From the NCBI GenBank assembly GCA_040119125.1, contig JBEDTR010000007.1, positions 277,883-341,882 of the forward strand: DNA of 64,000 bases, in the 5' to 3' direction. How positions within the stretch are numbered: the first letter of the stretch is position 1; each line of letters starts with the position of its first letter. This stretch comes from Pacificitalea sp040119125. GTDB lineage: Bacteria; Pseudomonadota; Alphaproteobacteria; Rhodobacterales; Rhodobacteraceae. The notes under the pieces were generated by a model. It was not told the DNA's origin. It saw only the letters and a list, made by a program, of their open reading frames with translations, and ran no database searches. Position numbers and translations under genes: made by a program. This document shows positions 35,018 to 44,709 of this stretch, one piece after another.

Positions 35018-36448
35018 ATGAATTTCAAGACGCTTTTCGGAGCGGCGGCGCTGGGGCTTGGCCTCACCACGCTGACGGCGCCCGCGACATTCGCGGAAAC
35101 GCTGCGCGTGCTCAACGGATCGGCCTCGCGCGATCTGGCAGTGCCCATGAACCGCGCGGTGATCGTCGAAAGCGACATCCCCTTCGCTGAACTTTCCATC
35201 GCCAATCCCGGCATCGCCGATATCTCGACCCTGTCGGAACGCACGATCTATGTGCTGGGCAAGGCACCGGGGCGCACGACGCTGACGCTTCTGGCGGCTG
35301 ATGGATCGCTCATCACCAATGTCGAGGTGCAGGTCACCGCCGATGTGAGCGAGCTGAAAGAACGCCTGCGCGAAGTGCTGCCCGGCGAACCGATTGAGGT
35401 GCGCCCCGCCAATGACGGGCTTGTCCTGTCGGGGATCGTGTCCTCGGCGCAGGCCATCGACCGCGCGATTGATCTGGCGCAGCGCTATGCGCCTGACCGG
35501 GTATCGAACCTGATGTCGGTCGGCGGCACCCAGCAGGTTATGCTGAAAGTCCGCTTTGCGGAGATGAGCCGCTCGGTCCGCAAAAGCCTGTCGGCGTCGC
35601 TGGCGATCAACGGCACTGGAAACAACGGAAATATCGGCGTTTTGGGCGGTAGCAACGGCTACACCTCCGACAGCCAGATTTCGAGCCTTTTTGACGGGGC
35701 GGCGGGCACGCGGCCCAGCATTGACGGCTCTTCCGGCGCGCTGGCCATCGGCATCGGCGCGGGCAGCGTCGAATTCGCGATCCTGCTGGAAGCCTTGGAA
35801 TCGAAAGGTTTTATCCGCACGCTGGCCGAACCCAACCTGACCGCGCTTTCGGGACAGGAGGCGAGCTTTCTCGCCGGGGGCGAATACCCGGTGCCCACCG
35901 CCAACGACAATGGCAACGTGTCGGTCGATTTCAAACCATTTGGCATCAGCCTTGCCTTCACCCCACGCGTCATCGGCGAGAACATCAACCTGAAGCTCTC
36001 GGCTGAGGTCAGCGGCCTCGATTCGACGATCAGCTATACCGATGCGGGCTTTACCATTAACGGCTTCAGCACCCGCTCCACCGCCACGACGGTGGAGATG
36101 CGCGACGGCGAAAGCATCGCCATTGCCGGTCTGATCCAAGACGATTTCACCGATAATTCCAGTCAGGTGCCTTGGCTTGGCGATATTCCCGTGCTGGGCG
36201 CGCTGTTCCGCAGTGCCGACTATCAGCGCGATCAATCCGAGTTGGTCATCGTCGTTTCCGCCCATCTGGTGACACCGACGCGGGGCGACACTCTGGCTCT
36301 GCCCACGGATCGGGTGCGTCCGCCGACCGAGCGGGAGTTCTTCCTGAACGGCAAGACCTCCGCCTCCTCCGGCACACCGTTGCGCGGCGGCGCGGGCGAA
36401 GTCGCCCGGCAGGATTTCAGCGGCTCCTACGGCTATGTAATGGAATGA
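35018..36448 (+). CDS. cpaC: Tad secretin CpaC/RcpA
   Basis: A 476-residue outer-membrane secretin. A signal peptide of about 24 residues (ending ATFAE) is followed by the BON/pilus-N domain (RVLNGSASRDLAVPMNRAVIV) and the secretin domain (about residues 195-420) containing PWLGDIPVLGALFRS. It forms the channel through which the Flp pilus leaves the cell. GAGAGG precedes the ATG at 35018; an in-frame ATG at 34925 has no signal. Its stop overlaps the next start by 4 bp. Confidence 0.93.
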   Translation: MNFKTLFGAAALGLGLTTLTAPATFAETLRVLNGSASRDLAVPMNRAVIVESDIPFAELSIANPGIADISTLSERTIYVLGKAPGRTTLTLLAADGSLITNVEVQVTADVSELKERLREVLPGEPIEVRPANDGLVLSGIVSSAQAIDRAIDLAQRYAPDRVSNLMSVGGTQQVMLKVRFAEMSRSVRKSLSASLAINGTGNNGNIGVLGGSNGYTSDSQISSLFDGAAGTRPSIDGSSGALAIGIGAGSVEFAILLEALESKGFIRTLAEPNLTALSGQEASFLAGGEYPVPTANDNGNVSVDFKPFGISLAFTPRVIGENINLKLSAEVSGLDSTISYTDAGFTINGFSTRSTATTVEMRDGESIAIAGLIQDDFTDNSSQVPWLGDIPVLGALFRSADYQRDQSELVIVVSAHLVTPTRGDTLALPTDRVRPPTEREFFLNGKTSASSGTPLRGGAGEVARQDFSGSYGYVME

Positions 36449-37098
36449 GACAGATGAGCTTCACCCATGCGCTGATCGGGGCGGGTCTGGTGCTCGCCAC
36501 TGCCGCCTGCACCCCCTCTTCGCGGGTCGAGTTTGACCAAGTGGCCGGCGGCGATCTGGACACTGGCACATTCGGCAATGCGACGATGAGCAATCATCAG
36601 GCGATGACCGGCAATCAGGACGGGGTTTTGCTGAATCTCGCCCGGAAATTCGCAGGCGAAGCGCCGACGACGATCACCTTTGGCTTCAACAGCGATGCGT
36701 TGGACGCCGCGGCACGGGCCACGCTCGATCAACAGGCGCGCTGGATCTCGCAATATCCGTCGATCCGCTTCCGGGTTTACGGCCATACCGATAAGGTCGG
36801 CTCCGACAGTTACAATAAAGAGCTGGGACTGCGACGCGCCTATGCAGCGGTTAACTATCTGACAGCGCGCGGTATTTCCCGCGACCGGCTGGAGGCCGTG
36901 GTCTCCTTCGGGGAAACCCAGCCTTTGATCGTCACCCAAGGCCGCGAGCGTCGCAATCGCCGCACGGTGACCGAAGTTTCCGGTCATTATCGCGCCGGTG
37001 GCCCCCCGCGCGTGCAGGACGGCAAATACGCGCTGGTCTCCTATAGAGAGTCCGTGCAATCCGCGACGGAGGCCCATGCCGCCGGCGCTGGCGAATAG
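36445..37098 (+). CDS. OmpA-family lipoprotein of the tad locus
   Basis: A 217-residue protein with a lipoprotein-like signal (LVLATAAC, Cys22) and a C-terminal OmpA/peptidoglycan-binding domain (FGFNSDALDAAARATLDQQA, YGHTDKVGSDSYN, LGLRRAYAAVNYL). It probably anchors the secretin complex to peptidoglycan. The ATG at 36445 overlaps the cpaC TGA; ATG at 36454 is an alternative. No ribosome-binding site is clear for either, so coupling is likely. Confidence 0.85.
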   Translation: MRQMSFTHALIGAGLVLATAACTPSSRVEFDQVAGGDLDTGTFGNATMSNHQAMTGNQDGVLLNLARKFAGEAPTTITFGFNSDALDAAARATLDQQARWISQYPSIRFRVYGHTDKVGSDSYNKELGLRRAYAAVNYLTARGISRDRLEAVVSFGETQPLIVTQGRERRNRRTVTEVSGHYRAGGPPRVQDGKYALVSYRESVQSATEAHAAGAGE

Positions 37099-37513
37099 GC
37101 TTTTCGAGCCCAATGACACCACCGCAGCGCCTGCGTGACGGGCGCTGCAAACGCGGCGATAAGACGGCCTTTGCCACATCGCTGCCACGGGCCGCGACCT
37201 GCGCGCTTCGCGTCCACTCGCCCTGCGCCTGCAACAGTCGTTTAACGCTGCGGCAGATTGCGCTCTTACCCCTTGGAATCGCGACTTACATGGGCTGGGG
37301 GCCCATATCTCGGCACGTCCGAAGCCCCAAGCTCAAATTGGAAACAACCACGCCGCGATCCCGCGACTTTGGGCAATATCCAAACAATTGCATCTTTTGA
37401 GCCTCAATCTCGCCTGAATTTCTGAGCATCAAGGACACTGAGGTCGAGTGGGTTCCGGGGTATCATCCCGGCTTAACCAAACCCGGTCTCGGTTAGAAAA
37501 GGACGGGTGTAGA
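37099..37513. other. Intergenic region before cpaE
   Basis: No convincing gene; a 95-codon frame at 37113 lacks a ribosome-binding site and typical codon use. A small hairpin (CCGGG 37455-37459 with CCCGG 37467-37471) lies just upstream of cpaE, with TTAACCAA at 37473-37480. The gap suggests a second promoter for cpaE and the following genes. Confidence 0.4.
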
Positions 37514-38770
37514 ATGATGAGCAGTGCAGCATTGGAGCCCACTCCGGCGCCCCTGATCGCGTGCACGATTTCGCGCGATGTCCAGAACTTCGATCTGCTG
37601 ATCGAGGACATGGAACAGAAGCTGGGCGAAAACTGGGGTGACCTCAGTTTCGACGACGCGCTGATCTTTCTTCAGCAACCCGACGCGCGAGACCTGAAAT
37701 TCGTAGCCATCGCCATGAATGGCGATGACGAAGACGCCCTGCCCGACCTGCTCGCAATTGTTCAGGCCGCAAAAGCCATCAACCTGAAGGTCATCGTCAT
37801 CGCGGAGGAGGTCAGCCCGATCATCCTGCACCAGCTGCTGCGCGGCGGGGCCGATGACTTCGTGCCCTACCCGCTGCCGGAAAACGCCCTGCACGAGGCC
37901 GTCGAACGCCTTGAGAAAAAGGCCGAAGCCGCGCCCGAGCTGGTCTATGACAATGTCACCGTCTCGACCCTGACCGCCACCAATGACCGCGACGGGGTGA
38001 TCTTGCCGGTGCACGGTCTGGCCGGTGGGGTGGGCGCGTCGAACTTCGCCGTGAACCTCGCCTGGGAGCTGTCGGATTCGGCCAAGAAGAAAGGCCAGGA
38101 AGCGCCCCGCGTTTGCCTGATCGACCTCGACCTGCAATTCGGGTCGGTCGCGACCTATCTGGACCTGCCGCGCCGCGAGGCCGTCTACGAAATCTTGTCG
38201 GACACGGCGGGCATGGACAACGACTCCTTCATGCAGGCGCTGCTGACCTTCCATGACCGGCTGCATGTCTTCACCGCCCCGGCTGAGATCTTGCCCCTCG
38301 ACATCGTCGATTCGACGGACATCACCGCGATCCTCGACAAGGCGCGGGCGAATTTCGACTATGTGGTCGTGGACATGCCCTCGACGCTGGTCAGCTGGAC
38401 GGAAACGGTGCTGCAAGCGTCGCATATCTACTTCGCGATGCTGGAGCTGGACATGCGCTCGGCTCAGAACGTGGTGCGGATGGTCCGCGCGCTGAAAGCC
38501 GAAGACCTGCCTCATGAAAAGCTGCGCTTCGTGCTGAACCGCGCGCCGCGTTTCACCGACCTGTCGGGCAAGGCGCGGGTCAAGCGGCTGTCCGAAAGCC
38601 TCGATATCAAGGTGGAACTGCTGCTGCCCGATGGGGCCAAGCAGGTCACGCAGGCCTGCGACCACGGTCTGCCGCTGGCAGAAACCGCCGCCAAGAATCC
38701 TCTGCGCAAGGAAATCCAGAAGGTCGCGAAAAGCCTTCAGGACCTCGTCGCGAAAGAAGCCACAGGCTAA
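37514..38770 (+). CDS. cpaE: Tad localisation protein CpaE/TadZ (ParA/MinD-like)
   Basis: A 418-residue protein. Residues 15-130 form a receiver-like domain without obvious phosphorylation signature, and the rest is a ParA/MinD-like ATPase domain. The P-loop is degenerate: GLAGGVGASN instead of KGGVGK(S/T), so both signature lysines are missing. CpaE/TadZ directs the Tad machine to its place in the cell. Two tandem ATGs (37514, 37517) lie at the start. It is followed 30 bp later by cpaF. Confidence 0.92.
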   Translation: MMSSAALEPTPAPLIACTISRDVQNFDLLIEDMEQKLGENWGDLSFDDALIFLQQPDARDLKFVAIAMNGDDEDALPDLLAIVQAAKAINLKVIVIAEEVSPIILHQLLRGGADDFVPYPLPENALHEAVERLEKKAEAAPELVYDNVTVSTLTATNDRDGVILPVHGLAGGVGASNFAVNLAWELSDSAKKKGQEAPRVCLIDLDLQFGSVATYLDLPRREAVYEILSDTAGMDNDSFMQALLTFHDRLHVFTAPAEILPLDIVDSTDITAILDKARANFDYVVVDMPSTLVSWTETVLQASHIYFAMLELDMRSAQNVVRMVRALKAEDLPHEKLRFVLNRAPRFTDLSGKARVKRLSESLDIKVELLLPDGAKQVTQACDHGLPLAETAAKNPLRKEIQKVAKSLQDLVAKEATG

Positions 38771-38800
38771 TCCGCCTGTGAGACCGAAACGGAGCCAGTG

Positions 38801-40282
38801 ATGTTTTCACGCTACAAAAAACCCGGCGCAGAGCCGCAGCGCGGCGCGAAACCTGTCGCGACCCCTGCCGCCATCGCGCCCGTGGCGAACGCCCCCGCGT
38901 CCAGCGTCGCACCCGCCGTGGCCCCCGTCAGCCCCGCTGCGGCCAATGCGCCGCGTCCAACGGCGGGCAAGGCCGCGCCTGTGCCATCCACCCCCGCCGA
39001 CAAGGAAAAGAAACGCAAGGAACGGTTGGGCGAGCTGAAGGTCGAGCTGCATAAATGCCTGCTCGACAACCTCAACCTCGCCGCGCTGGAAACTGCGACC
39101 GAAAGCGACCTGCGCACCGAAATCGCCGACATCTCGAACGAAGCGCTGTCGGACATGTCTGTCGTGCTCAACAAGGAGGAGCGCACCGCGCTCTACCAAG
39201 AGCTATATGACGAGGTCACGGGCCTTGGTCCGCTGGAGCCGCTGCTGAAGGATGACGACGTCAACGACATCCTCGTCAACGGCCCGCACCGAATTTTCGT
39301 GGAACGCAAGGGTAAGCTCGAACTCAGCGAGATCACCTTCAAGGATGAAAAGCATCTGCTGCGGATCATCGACAAGATCGTCTCCGCCGTGGGGCGCCGC
39401 GTCGACGAATCGAACCCTTACGTCGATGCCCGTCTGGCCGATGGCTCGCGCTTCAACGCGATGGTGCCGCCGGTGGCCGTCGATGGCAGCCTCGTCTCGA
39501 TCCGTAAGTTCAAGAAAGAGAAACTCGGCATCCGCGATCTGGTCCAATTCGGCGCCTTTACCGAAGACATGGCGACCTATCTGGAGGCCGCCGTGGCCTG
39601 CCGGCTCAATGTCATCGTCTCGGGCGGCACCGGGTCGGGCAAGACGACGACGCTCAACGCGCTGTCGTCGTTCATCGACAATTCCGAACGCATCCTGACC
39701 ATCGAAGACACCGCCGAACTTCAGCTTCAGCAGACCCATGTCGGTCGTATGGAAAGCCGCCCCCCCAACGTGGAAGGCAAAGGCGCCGTGACCCAGCGCG
39801 ACTGTCTGCGCAACGCGCTGCGGATGCGGCCTGACCGGATCATCGTGGGCGAGACCCGCGGCGAGGAAGTCATCGACATGCTGCAAGCCATGAACACCGG
39901 CCATGACGGCTCGATGACCACGATCCACGCCAACTCCGCCCGCGATGGCGTCAGCCGTCTGGAAAACATGGTCGCCATGGCCGGGATCGAAATGCCGCTA
40001 AAGGCCGTGCGCGCCCAGATCGCCAGCGCTGTGAACCTGATCGTGCAGGCCAGCCGCCTGCAGGACGGCTCCCGCCGGATGGTGTCGATCACCGAGGTGA
40101 CGGGCATGGAAGGCGAAGTGATCTCGATGCAGGAAGTGTTCCGATACGAGCGGCAGGGCTTGGGCCCCGATGGCAAGATCATCGGCCGTTTCAACGCCAC
40201 CGGCGTCCGGTCGCATTATTCCAACAGGTTCAAGCAATGGGGCTACGATTTGCCGGCCTCGCTGTTCGAGCCGGTCGTCTAG
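38801..40282 (+). CDS. cpaF: Tad secretion ATPase CpaF/TadA
   Basis: A 493-residue secretion-type ATPase that powers pilus assembly. The first 70 residues are rich in Ala and Pro and probably disordered. The ATPase core has Walker A GGTGSGKTTTLNAL (about residue 280), an Asp/Glu box and MTTIHANSARDGVSRLE. GGAG lies 6 bp before the ATG at 38801; an adjacent GTG at 38798 is less likely. cpaF is followed 9 bp later by tadB. Confidence 0.94.
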   Translation: MFSRYKKPGAEPQRGAKPVATPAAIAPVANAPASSVAPAVAPVSPAAANAPRPTAGKAAPVPSTPADKEKKRKERLGELKVELHKCLLDNLNLAALETATESDLRTEIADISNEALSDMSVVLNKEERTALYQELYDEVTGLGPLEPLLKDDDVNDILVNGPHRIFVERKGKLELSEITFKDEKHLLRIIDKIVSAVGRRVDESNPYVDARLADGSRFNAMVPPVAVDGSLVSIRKFKKEKLGIRDLVQFGAFTEDMATYLEAAVACRLNVIVSGGTGSGKTTTLNALSSFIDNSERILTIEDTAELQLQQTHVGRMESRPPNVEGKGAVTQRDCLRNALRMRPDRIIVGETRGEEVIDMLQAMNTGHDGSMTTIHANSARDGVSRLENMVAMAGIEMPLKAVRAQIASAVNLIVQASRLQDGSRRMVSITEVTGMEGEVISMQEVFRYERQGLGPDGKIIGRFNATGVRSHYSNRFKQWGYDLPASLFEPVV

Positions 40283-40291
40283 GAGGCCATC

Positions 40292-41260
40292 ATGCAGATC
40301 AGTGCAGAGCCGCTCATCTACGGCATCGTCTTCATCGCCGTGCTGCTGCTTGTCGAGGGCGTCTATCTGACCGTCTTCGGCAAATCGATCAGCCTCAACA
40401 GCCGGGTGAACCGCCGTCTGTCGCTGATGGAGAAGGGCGCAGGCCGTGAGGAAGTTCTGGAGCAGCTCCGCAAGGAGATGTCCCAGCATATGGGCGCCCG
40501 TGGCATCCCGCTCTATTCCATCCTTGCCGAGAAAGCGCAGAAGGCCAACATCGCCTTCACCCCCCGTCAGTTGATCATGATTATGGCCGCGGTCTCGGCG
40601 CTCGCCTTTGTGGCGCTGACGGTTGGCACCTCCGCATCGACGCCGGTGCGCGCGCTGGTGGCGGTCGTCATGGGTGTGGGAGGCGTCTATACTTGGGTCA
40701 ACAACAAGGCCAAGAAGCGTCTGGCGATGATCGAGGAGCAGCTCCCCGACGCCGTCGAGTTGATGGTGCGCTCCCTGCGGGTGGGGCATCCGTTCTCCTC
40801 CGCCGTCAACATCGTCGCCAAGGAAGTGCCCGATCCGCTCGGCTCCGAGTTCGGGATGATCGCCGACGAGGCCGCCTATGGCCGCGACATCACCGAAAGC
40901 CTGAAGGCGCTGGCCGAACGTATGGACATGCAGGATCTGCGGTTCCTTGCCGTGGCCGTGACCATTCAGCAGACCTCGGGCGGTAACCTCGCCGAGATCC
41001 TCGACGGTCTGGCCAAGGTCATCCGCGCCCGCTTCAAGCTGTTTCGCCGGGTGAAGGCGATCACCGCTGAGGCAAAATGGTCGGGCATGTTCCTGTCGGT
41101 ATTTCCGCTTGGCGCATTGGTGATGATCAACGTCATCCAGCCCACTTACTACGACGATGTCAAAGAAACCTCGGCCTTCATTCCGGCCTGTCTCGTCGTC
41201 GCCGCGTTCCTAATCATCAACATGATCTTCATGAAGATCATGGTCAACATCAAGGTCTGA
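40292..41260 (+). CDS. tadB: Tad inner-membrane platform protein TadB
   Basis: A 322-residue type II secretion F-like membrane protein with an N-terminal helix, paired helices around residues 95-145, a cytoplasmic T2SSF domain (LPDAVELMVRSLRVGHPFSSA) and C-terminal helices. With TadC it forms the inner-membrane platform for the Tad ATPase. Confidence 0.92.
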   Translation: MQISAEPLIYGIVFIAVLLLVEGVYLTVFGKSISLNSRVNRRLSLMEKGAGREEVLEQLRKEMSQHMGARGIPLYSILAEKAQKANIAFTPRQLIMIMAAVSALAFVALTVGTSASTPVRALVAVVMGVGGVYTWVNNKAKKRLAMIEEQLPDAVELMVRSLRVGHPFSSAVNIVAKEVPDPLGSEFGMIADEAAYGRDITESLKALAERMDMQDLRFLAVAVTIQQTSGGNLAEILDGLAKVIRARFKLFRRVKAITAEAKWSGMFLSVFPLGALVMINVIQPTYYDDVKETSAFIPACLVVAAFLIINMIFMKIMVNIKV

Positions 41261-41273
41261 GAGGGCATCCGCC

Positions 41274-42275
41274 ATGGACTATCTCGACACAGCCAACCAG
41301 TTTCTGATCGACCTGATGGGACCGATGGGCCCGCTTTACGCGGTCGGGGCGCTGGGTGTTTTGCTGGTGCTTCTGGCCTTGCCGATGGTGCTGCGCCGCA
41401 AGGCCGACCCGCTCGACAAGATCAAGCAAGAAGGCGGCACCGGCGTGCGCCCCACCGCCAAACCCACCGGCGGCACACAGCAAAACCTGCGCTACAAGCG
41501 CGGCAAGCGCGAGCAGAAGCTCGACAAATACGCAAGTTTCCTTGAACCGCAGGACGCCGAAGAGCTCTCCTCCGCCCGGCTAAAGATGATCCAGGCCGGC
41601 TATCGCGGCAAAGGCGCGGTGCGGGCCTTCCACTTCGCCTCCTTTGCGCTGGGGCTTGGCATGCTGGCCTTCGGGCTGATCCTTGCGCTGCTGAAATCGG
41701 TCAATGGCGAGCTGACGACGCAGCAGTTGGTGCTCTACGTCGTGGTCCCCGGCGGCATCGGGTATTACCTGCCGAAATACTGGGTCAATCGGCGCATCCA
41801 GACCCGCCAGCAGGAGATCACCAACGGCTTTCCCGATGCGCTCGACATGATGCTGGTCTGCGTCGAGGCGGGCCAGTCGCTCGATCAGTCGATCATCCGC
41901 GTGTCCAAGGAAATCCGTGCCGGTTTCCCCGCGCTGGCCGAAGAATTCGAGATCATCAGTTATGAGATGAAAGCCGGCAAAGAGAAGATCGCCGTGCTGA
42001 AAGACATGTCCGAGCGTGCAGGCGTGGCCGATGTCGCCTCCTTCGTGACGGTGCTGATCCAGTCCACAACCTTCGGCACGTCAATCGCCGAAGCGCTGCG
42101 GGTCTACGCCGCCGAAATGCGCGACAAGCGGGTCATGCGCGCCGAGGAGAAAGCCAACACCCTGCCCACCAAACTGACGCTGGGCACGATGATGTTCACG
42201 GTGCCGCCCCTGATGATCATCCTCATCGGCCCGTCGGTCTACGGCATCTACACCACGCTGAACGGCGGGATGTAG
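41274..42275 (+). CDS. tadC: Tad inner-membrane platform protein TadC
   Basis: A 333-residue partner of TadB. An N-terminal helix is followed by a basic segment, paired helices near residues 115-165 and the T2SSF domain with FPDALDMMLVCVEAGQSLDQ. It begins 13 bp after tadB. A 360-bp gap with a strong hairpin follows before the TPR genes. Confidence 0.92.
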   Translation: MDYLDTANQFLIDLMGPMGPLYAVGALGVLLVLLALPMVLRRKADPLDKIKQEGGTGVRPTAKPTGGTQQNLRYKRGKREQKLDKYASFLEPQDAEELSSARLKMIQAGYRGKGAVRAFHFASFALGLGMLAFGLILALLKSVNGELTTQQLVLYVVVPGGIGYYLPKYWVNRRIQTRQQEITNGFPDALDMMLVCVEAGQSLDQSIIRVSKEIRAGFPALAEEFEIISYEMKAGKEKIAVLKDMSERAGVADVASFVTVLIQSTTFGTSIAEALRVYAAEMRDKRVMRAEEKANTLPTKLTLGTMMFTVPPLMIILIGPSVYGIYTTLNGGM

Positions 42276-42635
42276 GTCGCGCCACGCGCGCTTGCACGCC
42301 GGGTTGCGCGACCACGACGGACCGCTGCGCCTTATCGGACCGCCCATCCCCCGTTCACAGGTTAGCAAAGCCCCCGAAACGCCTGCCCGCCGCAAACGGG
42401 CAGGCGCTTGCCCGGGCAGCCTTGCTCGCAACCGCTCCGCCCCGCGCCTTGCGCCTGTCACGGTCGCCCGCTTGACCTCACCCCCCTGTGAGGACAGCAC
42501 GCGGCCCCTTGGCAGCACCCCGCCATTTCGCGACACTGGCCGCGTTCGCGATGTCGGTGGATAGTCGTCTGCTCGCTGCCCCCGCGACCCCGCCCTTTTT
42601 TCCGATGCTCTCCTTGCAGCACAGGCCCGACCGAC
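42276..42635. other. Intergenic region between tadC and tadD
   Basis: A 9-bp perfect stem (GCCTGCCCG 42381-42389 with CGGGCAGGC 42397-42405) lies in the middle, without a T tract. The region has many Pro/Arg-type codons in every frame and no credible gene. It probably separates two transcription units. Confidence 0.4.
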
Positions 42636-43190
42636 ATGACCGCGCGCACGGCATTCTTGCTTTTGCTCCCTCTCGGCATCGCCGCCTGCACGGGGGATGA
42701 CGCGCTGACGCCGCTCAGCTCCTCCGAAGTGGCCGAAGACGACGCCTCCCTCGACGGGCTGGAGAACGGCCACCGGCTGATGGAGACGGGCGAGTTCGAG
42801 CAGGCGCTCAAGGCCTATCTGCTGGCGGCATCTGAGCGCGGGATCGATGTCGACGTGCTTTCGGCGCTGGGATCGGCCAATCTGCGGCTTGGCCGTCTGG
42901 GTCAGGCCGAAGACCTGCTGCGCCGCGCAATCCGCGAGGATGAAACCTTTGCACCCGCGTGGAACAACCTCGGCGTGGTGCTGATGGAACAGGGCGAAAC
43001 CGGCGAAGCGCGCCGTGTGTTCCAGACCGCATTCGCGCTGGATAGTGGCGAAAGTGCCGAAATTCGTGACAATTTGAAGCTCGCTATCGCGAAAACGGAA
43101 ATCACCGATTACACTGGCGTGAACGAAACGAGCGATTTCGAACTGGTGCGGCGAGGACGCGGGGTCTACCGGCTCCTGAGCACACCATGA
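42636..43190 (+). CDS. tadD: TPR lipoprotein TadD
   Basis: A 184-residue protein with a lipoprotein signal (LPLGIAACTGDD, Cys near residue 16) and TPR repeats (ALKAYLLAASERG, ALGSANLRLGRLGQAEDLLRRA, AWNNLGVVLMEQGETGEARRVF). TadD is a pilotin-type helper for the Tad secretin. Its TGA overlaps a possible ATG of the next gene. Confidence 0.85.
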   Translation: MTARTAFLLLLPLGIAACTGDDALTPLSSSEVAEDDASLDGLENGHRLMETGEFEQALKAYLLAASERGIDVDVLSALGSANLRLGRLGQAEDLLRRAIREDETFAPAWNNLGVVLMEQGETGEARRVFQTAFALDSGESAEIRDNLKLAIAKTEITDYTGVNETSDFELVRRGRGVYRLLSTP

Positions 43191-43222
43191 GGCCCGCGAG
43201 CAGCAAGAAGGACGCCCACCTG

Positions 43223-44086
43223 ATGCAGCGCCCGAACCGTATTCTCCTGCCGCTTTGCCTGGGCGGCGCCCTGATCCTGAGCGCCTGCGAGAAATCCACC
43301 GATACCGATGTCGACCGCGCCTTGCAGTCGGTGAACGCCATCGACGACAATAACCTGTCCGATATCATGCTGACCGTCGCGGACCCGGATGAGGCCGTCG
43401 CCTATTTCCGCCGGGCCGCCACCGAAAATCCCGAACGCATCGACCTGCAACGCGGGCTGGCCACATCGCTGGTGCGCGCCAAGCGCCCGACCGAGGCCGT
43501 CGCCATCTGGACCAAGGTCGCCGCGCTGCCGGACAAATCCAACGAAGACAGCATCGGCCTGGCCGACGCCTTGATCCGCGCCGGGGACTGGCCGCGCGCG
43601 GAGGCGACGCTGAACGCGATCCCGCCGACCTATGAGACCTATAAACGCTACCGGCTGGAAGCGATGATCGCAGACGGCAACAAGGATTGGGCCAAGGCCG
43701 ACAGCTTCTATGAGACCGCCGTTGGCCTGACCACGACGCCGTCGGGCGTGCTCAACAACTGGGGCTATTCCAAGCTGACGCGCGGTGATTATCCCGGCGC
43801 GGAGCGGCTGTTTGTCGAGGCCATCACCTATGATGACACCCTGTTCACCGCCAAGAACAACCTCGTTCTGGCGCGTGGTGCGCAGCGCAACTACCAGATG
43901 CCCATCGTTCAGATGAGCCAGATCGAGCGCGCGCAACTGCTGCACACGCTGGCGCTGACCGCGATCAAGCAGGGCGACGTCACCATCGGCAAGGGCCTGT
44001 TGCAGGAGGCGGTCGAAACCCATCCGCAACATTTCGAAGACGCGGCCCGCGCGCTCGCAGCGCTCGACAGCACTGTGGTGAACTGA
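43223..44086 (+). CDS. Second TPR lipoprotein of the tad locus
   Basis: A 287-residue lipoprotein (lipobox LILSAC) with several TPR-like repeats (DEAVAYFRRAATENPERIDL, GVLNNWGYSKLTRGDYPGAE). I prefer the ATG at 43223 because it gives a 20-residue signal peptide and has AAGGA upstream; an ATG at 43187 overlapping the tadD stop would add 12 residues. It looks like a diverged tadD paralogue and may act with TadD in secretin assembly. Confidence 0.8.
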   Translation: MQRPNRILLPLCLGGALILSACEKSTDTDVDRALQSVNAIDDNNLSDIMLTVADPDEAVAYFRRAATENPERIDLQRGLATSLVRAKRPTEAVAIWTKVAALPDKSNEDSIGLADALIRAGDWPRAEATLNAIPPTYETYKRYRLEAMIADGNKDWAKADSFYETAVGLTTTPSGVLNNWGYSKLTRGDYPGAERLFVEAITYDDTLFTAKNNLVLARGAQRNYQMPIVQMSQIERAQLLHTLALTAIKQGDVTIGKGLLQEAVETHPQHFEDAARALAALDSTVVN

Positions 44087-44096
44087 GCCCGGATCA

Positions 44097-44597
44097 ATGA
44101 TCGCCCAAAGCGCCACCGCCGCCATCGCCTTCCTGCCCCTCGCCGCACTCGTGTCGCTCTGGGTGGCGTGGTCTGACATGGCGCGGATGAAAATCCCCAA
44201 CCGGGCCGTTCTGGCGCTGATCCTCGTCTATGCTGTCATCGGTCCGTTTGTGTTGGACCTGCCGGAATATGGCTGGCGCTGGGTGCATTTCGGCGCGGTG
44301 CTGCTGGTCGGCTTCTTGATGAACATGCTGCGGCTGATCGGGGCAGGCGACGCCAAATTCGCCGCCGCGATGGCGCCTTTCGTGGCGCTGGGGGACATGT
44401 TGATCGTGCTCTACCTGTTCGCGGGCATCCTTCTGGCGGCGTTCATCTGCCACCGGATTGCCCGCGCGATCCCGGCGGTGCGCGGGCTAGCACCCGATTG
44501 GGAAAGCTGGCACCGCACCCGCGATTTCCCCATGGGGCTCGCTCTGGGCGGGACGCTCATCGCCTATCTTGCGCTGGCCGCCGCCTGCGTGCGCTGA
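44097..44597 (+). CDS. cpaA: Prepilin peptidase CpaA/TadV
   Basis: A 166-residue type IV prepilin peptidase with about five helices. The two catalytic aspartates are Asp27 (SDMARMKIPN) and Asp85 in GAGDAKF. It lacks the N-terminal methylase domain of PilD, as is normal for Tad peptidases. It should process both Flp pilins. It starts 10 bp after the TPR gene. Confidence 0.93.
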   Translation: MIAQSATAAIAFLPLAALVSLWVAWSDMARMKIPNRAVLALILVYAVIGPFVLDLPEYGWRWVHFGAVLLVGFLMNMLRLIGAGDAKFAAAMAPFVALGDMLIVLYLFAGILLAAFICHRIARAIPAVRGLAPDWESWHRTRDFPMGLALGGTLIAYLALAAACVR

Positions 44598-44709
44598 GCC
44601 GAGACTTCGTCGCGCCTGTTCCACGCTCTTGCCACATTGATCGGCTCTCACTGACCTGTGCGTCGCCTCGCGATGACGCGCGCAGGCAGGCAGTGATGGA
44701 GCAGGACAG

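Noticed and set aside
37113..37400. 95-codon frame in the gap before cpaE
   Set aside because: No ribosome-binding site, atypical codon use, and the region has regulatory-looking features.
42292..42564. 90-codon frame between tadC and tadD
   Set aside because: Pro/Arg-rich translation of GC-rich non-coding DNA and it spans the hairpin.
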